A stretch of 11,808 bases of DNA from the NCBI GenBank assembly GCA_026386995.1, contig JAPLMO010000356.1, forward strand, positions 1 to 11,808, given 5' to 3'. Both the position numbers and the translations under genes were made by a program. The stretch's first letter is position 1; every line of letters starts with the position of its first letter. Shown here in pieces: positions 7,313 to 11,808 of this stretch. Source of the DNA: Planctomycetota bacterium. Its GTDB lineage: Bacteria; Planctomycetota; Phycisphaerae; FEN-1346. The notes under the pieces are model-generated. The model worked only from the letters and a program-made list of their open reading frames with translations, made no database searches and was not told where the DNA came from.

Positions 7313-7854
7313 CTGACGTAGCGAGAAGTTCATGGCCGGTCCTCATGCTGGCGGCATCAATCCTCACGGGCTGTTCCGCCCCGGCGGCCCTGGAGCGCAA
7401 CCAGCATCTGCAACTGGCCGCCATGACCCAGTACCGGGATGAAATGGCCGCCTACCACGCGAAGGTCAAGGCGCAACTGGAGGCCGACAAGCGCCGCGAG
7501 TTGGACACGGCGCTGGCGGCCTCCCTGGCACAGGCGGCCGACGCCCAAGGCAAGGTCGATACCGCCGCCGCCATCGAGAAGGTCCGCAAGCGTCTTGATC
7601 TGGAGGAGAATTTCCGCGCCAACCTCGCCCGCCTGGACGGCGAGTTCCTCCAGCGCCAGACCGCCATCGGCCGGGCCATCGACCTGGCGCGCGACACGCT
7701 GGCCCTGGTGTCCGACTACAACCGCCTCGGCGTGCTTATCCGGAGCCTCTTCGTCCGCGAAATAGACGCCGCAGAAAAGATTCTGAACTACGAAACCGAA
7801 AGGAGTGCCCCCAATGCAGGAAGCCCAGACGAACCTGAAGCAGGCAGCCGTTGA
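7309..7854 (+). CDS. Coiled-coil lipoprotein, candidate outer-membrane spanin
   Basis: This encodes 181 residues. AGGAG at 7297-7301 sits 7 nt before the ATG at 7309, which overlaps the previous stop as ATGA. The N-terminus is a lipoprotein signal: a hydrophobic stretch (WPVLMLAASILTG), then lipobox LTGC with the modified Cys at residue 22. Ser at +2 favours the outer membrane in a Gram-negative cell. The rest is almost entirely helical and charged (EMAAYHAKVKAQLEADKRRE, AAAIEKVRKRLDLEENFRA), suggesting a long coiled coil. It is adjacent to and coupled with a TM coiled-coil gene, so it may be an o-spanin-like partner. It is much longer than typical o-spanins (about 60-100 residues) and lacks their Pro-rich character. 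A lipoprotein cargo gene is the main alternative. Confidence 0.8.
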   Translation: MTDVARSSWPVLMLAASILTGCSAPAALERNQHLQLAAMTQYRDEMAAYHAKVKAQLEADKRRELDTALAASLAQAADAQGKVDTAAAIEKVRKRLDLEENFRANLARLDGEFLQRQTAIGRAIDLARDTLALVSDYNRLGVLIRSLFVREIDAAEKILNYETERSAPNAGSPDEPEAGSR

Positions 7855-8086
7855 TTTCCTGGAAGCGGCCCAGACGGTCGCCGCCAAGGCCGCGCAGGGT
7901 CCCGCCGATCCCCTGGACCAGGTCGACACCGGCCTCTTTGGGCTGGGCGACCTTGAGCCGGCCATCGGCGAGGAGGAACTGGCCGACCTGAAGCGCACCC
8001 TGGCCGGCGAGCAACTCCTGCCCACAACCGTCCTTGAACTTGTCGCCCTTGCGCGGCAGGTGGCGGCGGTGCTGGCCGCAGTGTAG
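7814..8086 (+). CDS. Small helical protein of unknown function
   Basis: This encodes 90 residues. AGGAG at 7801-7805 is 8 nt before the ATG at 7814; a GTG at 7805 is possible but overlaps that ribosome binding site. The gene overlaps the end of the lipoprotein gene by 41 nt in another frame. The sequence is Ala/Leu/Glu-rich: helix AAVDFLEAAQTVAAKAAQG, a Gly/Pro/Asp linker, then EEELADLKRTL and a hydrophobic C-terminal helix (VLELVALARQVAAVLAAV) that is amphipathic or marginally membrane-associated. There is no signal peptide and no family is recognised. It is the last gene before a strong hairpin. A regulator or chaperone of the neighbouring membrane proteins is possible but unsupported. Confidence 0.68.
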   Translation: MQEAQTNLKQAAVDFLEAAQTVAAKAAQGPADPLDQVDTGLFGLGDLEPAIGEEELADLKRTLAGEQLLPTTVLELVALARQVAAVLAAV

Positions 8087-8118
8087 GCCCGTTGAGTTAC
8101 CGCAACACTGACAACAGA

Positions 8119-8152
8119 TTTGCGCGGCGGGTCTCCGTACCCGCCGCGCAAA
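8119..8152 (+). terminator. Perfect 14-bp GC-rich hairpin, terminator-like
   Basis: Arms at 8119-8132 (TTTGCGCGGCGGGT) and 8139-8152 are exact reverse complements around a 6-nt loop (CTCCGT). The structure lies between the stop at 8086 and the ATG at 8191. No T run follows on either strand, so it is not a textbook intrinsic terminator. It could still end or stabilise the upstream transcript, or separate expression of the holin-sized gene. The symmetry is certain; the role is inferred. Confidence 0.6.
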
Positions 8153-8190
8153 ACCTTGAAACTGGAAATAACTGTTAAAGGAGCGGCATC

Positions 8191-8400
8191 ATGACGGAAC
8201 TCATTCGCAGCAAGAAGATGATCCTGAGCCTGGCAGGCATCGGGGCCGTGCTGGCGCTGGTCCTGGCCGGCCACGACCTGGAGACCGTGAAATGGGTCGG
8301 CGGTTTTATCGCCGGAATCGTCGCCAGCCTCAACCTGGGGCAGGGCCTGGCCGACGGCCTGTCCGACGGGCGGACGAGTGCCGGCAACGGGGCCCGTTGA
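8191..8400 (+). CDS. Small membrane protein, holin-sized
   Basis: This encodes 69 residues. AAAGGAG at 8177-8183 lies 7 nt before the ATG, a near-ideal ribosome binding site. The N-terminus is short and basic (LIRSKK). One clear hydrophobic helix follows (MILSLAGIGAVLALVLAG, about 10-27). After a charged turn (HDLETVKW) comes a second, Gly-rich, weaker hydrophobic stretch (VGGFIAGIVASLNLGQG, about 36-52). The tail is polar. Size, two hydrophobic stretches and position at the end of a phage late region fit a small class II-like holin, but holins share little sequence and no partner endolysin is in view. A generic small membrane protein is the alternative. It is isolated from upstream genes by a 104-nt gap with a hairpin. 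Confidence 0.72.
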   Translation: MTELIRSKKMILSLAGIGAVLALVLAGHDLETVKWVGGFIAGIVASLNLGQGLADGLSDGRTSAGNGAR

Positions 8401-8433
8401 AAGCCGCCCCTGAGAGGCCCCCTCTGCCGAGAA

Positions 8434-8459
8434 ACCGCCCGCCATCAAGACCGCCCGCC
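8434..8459 (+). repeat. 10-bp direct repeat abutting the promoter
   Basis: ACCGCCCGCC occurs at 8434-8443 and again at 8450-8459, a 16-nt period. The second copy touches the -35 box of the downstream promoter. A further CCGCCC lies at 8404-8409, and its inverse GGGCGG lies in the promoter spacer at 8471-8476. This arrangement fits a binding site for a transcription factor acting at -35. The repeats are seen directly; in GC-rich DNA part of this could be chance. Confidence 0.45.
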
Positions 8460-8488
8460 TTGACAAAACGGGGCGGATGCGGTATATT
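8460..8488 (+). promoter_or_regulatory. Sigma70-type promoter for the FHA-GAF kinase gene
   Basis: A perfect -35 TTGACA (8460-8465) is separated by 17 bp from a -10 TATATT (8483-8488). A perfect TATAAT (8488-8493) overlaps it at a poorer 22-bp spacing. The sharply AT-rich -10 region stands out in this GC-rich window. The transcript would start near 8495 and carry a leader of roughly 150 nt before the ATG at 8651. It also marks the likely boundary between the phage-like operon and chromosomal genes. Confidence 0.75.
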
Positions 8489-8563
8489 ATAATTGGCACA
8501 CGTCGCTTTGAAGACTACCTGCGGACCGATTGGTCGGCCCTCAGACGCCAGTTTTCATGCAAA

Positions 8564-8625
8564 AAGTGCACCAGCCATGCGTATATCCCCAGAGGGGATT
8601 GAGCAAGCGGGTCCTCTTAGCACTT
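8564..8625 (+). promoter_or_regulatory. Structured 5' leader of the kinase gene
   Basis: AAGTGC (8564-8569) can pair with GCACTT (8620-8625), enclosing a 6-bp hairpin ATCCCC-AGA-GGGGAT (8585-8599). The leader holds no ORF of note and its only Shine-Dalgarno-like element is a weak GGGA at 8641-8644. The inner palindrome could equally be a protein operator downstream of the start site. I do not recognise a known riboswitch class. Confidence 0.35.
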
Positions 8626-8650
8626 CGCAAACAGCGCGGCGGGAAACACA

Positions 8651-10336
8651 ATGCCCACGCTAGTAGTGGTTCGAGGGCCGGACCACGGGAAGGCGTTTGA
8701 CATCAACGGGAACTCGCTCGTCATCGGGCGCGACCCGTCGGCGGATGTTCCGTTGCGCGACCCGGGCATCAGCCGCCATCACGCACGCCTGGAACTGCGG
8801 GACGACCACTATGTCCTGAAGGACCTCGGCTCGGCCAACGGCACTTTCGTCAACGGCGTGCGCGTCTCGGAATCAAGCCTCCAGGCCGGAGACCAGATCC
8901 GCATAGGCAACACCATCCTGGCCATGGGTGTGCCCGCGCCGGACAGCGCGCTGGTCGAGCACCGCGGCCTGCCCATCCGCGTCGACACCGAAGGCAAGGT
9001 CGACAGTTCCATCATGGCGACGACAGCGGCCAGCGGCGACCCCCACCTGGCTTTTGCAGGCGGCGAGAACCTGGCGGAGATGCGGGCCAGCCTCGTCGGC
9101 CTGGCGGCCCTGTACCGCATCGGCGAGATGTTGGCCCACGATTACGACATCGATCACCTCCTGGCCGGCGTCATGGACATGATCTTCGACGTGGTCGACG
9201 CCGACCGCGGGTTCATCCTCCTGAGGGACGAGCACAGCGGAGCCATGGTGCCCAAGGCGATCCGCTACCGCGAGGAACTCCTCGAGCAGATCCGCCGCGA
9301 GCAGGCCGCCGAACAGCCCAAGCCGGCCTCCCCTGACGGCGCCGCTACGGACAAGTCGCCCATCACCGTCAGCCGGACGATCATCAACTACGTGCTGAAG
9401 CGCGGCGAGGGGGTGCTCTCGACCAACGCCATGCAGGACCAGCGGTTCGAGGAGGGCGAGAGCATCCAGGATTACGGCATCCGCAGCGCCATCGCCGTCC
9501 CGATCAAGAGCCGCAACGAAATCCTCGGCGTCATCCACGTCGACACCCACGTCAGCCAGGGGCAGTTCTCTCCGGAAGAACTCAAACTGATGGCGGCCAT
9601 CGGGTACCAGACGGGCCTTGCGGTCGAGAACGCGCGGCTGATGGCCAACCAGGTCCAGCAGGAGCGTCTGGCGGCCGTCGGCCAGGCGATCGCCAGCCTG
9701 TCGCACTACATCAAGAACATCCTCCAGGGCATCCAAGGCGGGTCCCACGCGGTCGAAAGCGGCCTGACCCGCGTCAACGTGGAGGCGGTCGGCCAGGGCT
9801 GGGAAATCGTCCGCCGCAACCTCCATCGCATCAACAACCTGGTCCTGGACATGCTCTCATACAGCCGCCAGGCGCCGCCGAACCTCGTAAAGACCTCGGT
9901 CAACGCGGTCATCCGCGAGGTCGCCGAGTTGGCCCAGCCGGCCGCCAGGGAGAAGAAAGTCGCCCTGACGACGAAATTGGACACCGCGCTGCCCGAGATC
10001 GGCATCGACCCCGACGGCCTGCACCACGCGTGCCTGAACATCCTCAACAACGCCATCGAGGCGGCCCCCACGCTGACAGGCAAGGTCGAGATCAGCACCC
10101 GCCTTTCGCCCGCCGCCAACGAGGTCTGCATCACCGTGGCCGACAACGGGCCCGGCGTTCCCCCGGAGGAAGAACTGAAGATTTTCCAGGCATTCTATTC
10201 GACCAAGGGCCAGAAGGGGACGGGCCTGGGCCTGGCGGCCGCCAAGAAGATCGTCGAGGAACACAACGGGCGGATCGTCCTGAAGTCCCAGCCCGGCGAA
10301 GGCGCCGCGTTCACCATCCGCCTGCCGAGGAAGTAA
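8651..10336 (+). CDS. Soluble FHA-GAF sensor histidine kinase
   Basis: This encodes 561 residues from the ATG at 8651. An N-terminal FHA domain, which binds phosphothreonine peptides, spans about 5-95 with its signature residues intact: G26-R27, S41-R42-H43-H44, N63-G64-T65 and N68-G69. A GAF domain spans about 150-330, with a Pro/Ala-rich insert near 220-235. The kinase core has the phosphoacceptor His352 in SLSHYIKN, the N box around N467 (LNILNNAIEA), the G1 box DNGPGVP (498-504) and the G2 box GTGLGLA (523-529). All residues needed for autophosphorylation are present. There is no membrane segment or signal peptide, so it senses cytoplasmic signals. No receiver domain is fused and no response regulator is in the window, so the partner is elsewhere. 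It has its own strong promoter. Kinase activity is a confident family inference; the ligand is unknown. Confidence 0.93.
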   Translation: MPTLVVVRGPDHGKAFDINGNSLVIGRDPSADVPLRDPGISRHHARLELRDDHYVLKDLGSANGTFVNGVRVSESSLQAGDQIRIGNTILAMGVPAPDSALVEHRGLPIRVDTEGKVDSSIMATTAASGDPHLAFAGGENLAEMRASLVGLAALYRIGEMLAHDYDIDHLLAGVMDMIFDVVDADRGFILLRDEHSGAMVPKAIRYREELLEQIRREQAAEQPKPASPDGAATDKSPITVSRTIINYVLKRGEGVLSTNAMQDQRFEEGESIQDYGIRSAIAVPIKSRNEILGVIHVDTHVSQGQFSPEELKLMAAIGYQTGLAVENARLMANQVQQERLAAVGQAIASLSHYIKNILQGIQGGSHAVESGLTRVNVEAVGQGWEIVRRNLHRINNLVLDMLSYSRQAPPNLVKTSVNAVIREVAELAQPAAREKKVALTTKLDTALPEIGIDPDGLHHACLNILNNAIEAAPTLTGKVEISTRLSPAANEVCITVADNGPGVPPEEELKIFQAFYSTKGQKGTGLGLAAAKKIVEEHNGRIVLKSQPGEGAAFTIRLPRK

Positions 10337-10370
10337 GGTCTGACCTGATGGCTCGCATTTCGCTTTTGAG

Positions 10371-10400
10371 ATCTGAAATCTGCAATTCGGGATTTCAGAT
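10371..10400 (+). repeat. AT-rich inverted repeat in the intergenic gap
   Basis: ATCTGAAATC (10371-10380) and GATTTCAGAT (10391-10400) form a perfect 10-bp inverted repeat with a 10-nt loop. It lies 34 nt after the kinase stop and is clearly more AT-rich than its surroundings. With no T run it is a weak terminator at best. It looks like a dispersed intergenic repeat of the kind found in many copies in some genomes, which one window cannot show. Confidence 0.55.
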
Positions 10401-10508
10401 TGCCGGCGTGATCTCCAAGACCTCCCACTGATCTTCGCCGGAGTCGGAAATACGGGCAATACTCAACTCCAGGTTAAGGATTGGCGTGAAAATCGGAGGA
10501 TAGTTCAG

Positions 10509-11808
10509 ATGTGGAGACTAGTCTGTATCCTGCTGATCGGCGTCGTCCTCTTGTTCGCCGCCTCCTGCAATCTTGAGTCTTCCAGACAATCGACGAAGCC
10601 GGCGTCCGTTGTCGCAATTGCCAGTCCGGCTGCGGTCGGCGATGCCGTCGCGCCCGCACCGCCCGTTGTATCCAAACCGGGATACTTCAACACCACCCTC
10701 CTTCACGACATCGAGAAGGGCGACCTCGACGCCGTTAAGCGGCACCTGGCCAGCGGCGCCGACCTCAACGCGTTCGACGGCAACGGTTCAACCCTGCTGC
10801 ACCTTGCCGCATGGGAAGGCCGGAAGGAACTCGTGCTGTACCTGCTCGGTCAGGGCGCCGACATCAATGCCGAGCGCAAAGACACCCAAGACAACAAGGA
10901 CGACCATACGCCGATACATGGAGCGGCCGTCAGCGGCCACACCGAGATTGTCCGCATGCTGGTTGAGCGCGGCGCGGCGGTCCGCGACGCCCCATCGGCC
11001 GTGGCGGCCGACAACGTGGACCGCCTGCGGCAACTGGTCGAAGAGAACCGCCAATTCCTGGAGAAGACCTGGTACACGTGGGGAGCGTGGACCGGAGAGC
11101 GCACGCTTCTTCATCATGCCGCAATGCATGGCAGCACCGAGTGCATCGCGGCGCTTGTGGCCATGGGGGCCGACCCGAAGGCGCAGGATTCCGAGGGCTG
11201 CACGCCCTTGATGATGGCTGCCGCCGGCGGGCACGTCGAGGCCATTCGCGAACTCCTGAAGCACGATGACCGCCTCAACCACGCCTGCAAGTACGGTTTG
11301 ACGCCGCTGGTTTTTGCGGCGTCGTGCGGCCAGGAGGCCGCTCTGCAACTGCTGCTTGAGCGCGGCGCGGAGTACGACATCTTCACGGCCGCGGCCCGCG
11401 GCGACCTGGCACGGGTGAAAGAGTTGGTCGCGAAAGACCCGACGCTTGTCGAGAAGAAGGCCGGCTGGCAGACGCCGCTTGTCTGGGCGGCCACGCGCAA
11501 CAGGCCCGAGGTCTTGAGATTCCTGATCGACCAGGGAAGCGACCTCAACCACCACAGCGACTGGGAGGGGGAGGGGCTTGCCGAGGCCGCGTGGCTGGGA
11601 CACATGGAGATTGCCCGTATCCTGCTGGAGCACGGCGCGAACCCGGAGGTCGGCGCCGGCGACGACACCGACGGCACGCCTCTGCACCGCGCCTGCTGGC
11701 AGGGCAACATCGAGATGGTCCTCGTCCTCCTGAAGCACGGCGCGCAGATAGACTCGGTTGACAACAACAAGGAGACGCCCCTGTGCTTTGCCATCAAGCA
11801 GGGGCAGA
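10509..11808 (+). CDS. Ankyrin-repeat lipoprotein, 3' truncated by window end
   Basis: The frame is open from the ATG at 10509 to the window edge, giving 433 complete codons. GGAGG at 10495-10499 lies 9 nt upstream. The N-terminus is a lipoprotein signal: MWRLVCILLIGVVLLF, then lipobox AASC with Cys20 and Asn at +2. A Pro/Ala/Val-rich linker runs to about residue 58. About eleven ankyrin repeats follow from residue ~60, plus the start of a twelfth, each built around forms of TPLHxAAxxGHxExVxxLLxxGA. Examples are STLLHLAAWEGRKELVLYLL, TPLMMAAAGGHVEAIRELL and TPLHRACWQGNIEMVLVLL. Repeats 4 and 8 are irregular (SAVAADNVDRLRQLVEENRQ; FTAAARGDLARVKELVAKDP). Ankyrin arrays are protein-binding scaffolds; here the scaffold would be membrane-anchored and face the periplasm or outside. 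The partner is unknown. It is separated from the kinase gene by 172 nt. Confidence 0.9.
   Translation, partial: MWRLVCILLIGVVLLFAASCNLESSRQSTKPASVVAIASPAAVGDAVAPAPPVVSKPGYFNTTLLHDIEKGDLDAVKRHLASGADLNAFDGNGSTLLHLAAWEGRKELVLYLLGQGADINAERKDTQDNKDDHTPIHGAAVSGHTEIVRMLVERGAAVRDAPSAVAADNVDRLRQLVEENRQFLEKTWYTWGAWTGERTLLHHAAMHGSTECIAALVAMGADPKAQDSEGCTPLMMAAAGGHVEAIRELLKHDDRLNHACKYGLTPLVFAASCGQEAALQLLLERGAEYDIFTAAARGDLARVKELVAKDPTLVEKKAGWQTPLVWAATRNRPEVLRFLIDQGSDLNHHSDWEGEGLAEAAWLGHMEIARILLEHGANPEVGAGDDTDGTPLHRACWQGNIEMVLVLLKHGAQIDSVDNNKETPLCFAIKQGQ

Noticed and set aside
8413..8425. AGAGG-CCC-CCTCT mini-hairpin after the holin-sized gene
   Set aside because: Only 5 bp with a 3-nt loop and no T run; too weak to call a terminator in GC-rich sequence.
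8488..8493. Perfect TATAAT as the -10 box
   Set aside because: Spacing to TTGACA would be 22 bp. The overlapping TATATT at 17 bp is the better -10, though this AT-rich run may aid melting.
7357..8499. Open frame on the - strand (380 codons) across the lipoprotein, small helical and holin-sized genes
   Set aside because: It runs through three genes with clear ribosome binding sites, a perfect hairpin and a promoter. No recognisable fold.
10573..11211. Alternative + strand frame of 212 codons inside the ankyrin gene
   Set aside because: The frame from 10509 gives a lipoprotein signal and regular ankyrin repeats; this one is Arg/Pro/Thr-rich shadow.
1..11808. CRISPR arrays, tRNA or rRNA genes, insertion sequences, integrase, diversity-generating retroelement
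   Set aside because: No repeat-spacer pattern, cloverleaf, transposase-like or reverse-transcriptase-like sequence was seen on either strand.

Overview
The window is uniformly GC-rich and every credible gene lies on the + strand. It falls into two parts. Positions 1 to about 8400 are the distal, late end of a phage-type structural module: a prophage, a domesticated tail-like particle or a gene-transfer-agent-like element. Positions about 8460 to 11808 look like ordinary bacterial chromosome. The host is probably a Gram-negative-type, GC-rich environmental bacterium. A planctomycete is my best guess, from the FHA-GAF-histidine kinase layout and the ankyrin-repeat lipoprotein. This is inference; no rRNA or tRNA is present to settle it.

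Layout of the phage-like part: a 5'-truncated tail protein (2-706); a beta-rich tail protein with a Gly-rich loop and a C-terminal stub of a fibronectin-III domain (709-1452); an 81-residue protein carrying the N-terminal motif of phage tail fibres (1496-1741); a LamG/FN3 multi-domain adhesin (1756-3390); a large tail-hub-like protein (3387-5204); and two further structural-looking proteins (5228-5875, 5911-6945). A membrane/lysis-like group follows: a single-TM coiled-coil protein (6929-7312), a coiled-coil lipoprotein (7309-7854), a small helical protein (7814-8086), a perfect 14-bp hairpin (8119-8152) and a 69-residue holin-sized membrane protein (8191-8400). Gaps are short or genes overlap, with clear Shine-Dalgarno sequences for most, so this reads as one transcript. 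The TM/lipoprotein pair has the topology and gene overlap expected of an i-spanin/o-spanin pair, but no endolysin is visible.

The chromosomal part opens with a strong sigma70-type promoter (8460-8488), preceded by a 10-bp direct repeat and followed by a structured leader of about 150 nt. It drives a 561-residue soluble FHA-GAF-histidine kinase. After a 172-nt gap containing an AT-rich inverted repeat comes a large ankyrin-repeat lipoprotein that runs off the end of the window.

No integrase, terminase, capsid gene, tRNA, CRISPR array or insertion sequence is present. Whether the phage-like part is an intact prophage cannot be decided from this window. Functional names for the tail genes rest on motif recognition and gene order, not on searches.
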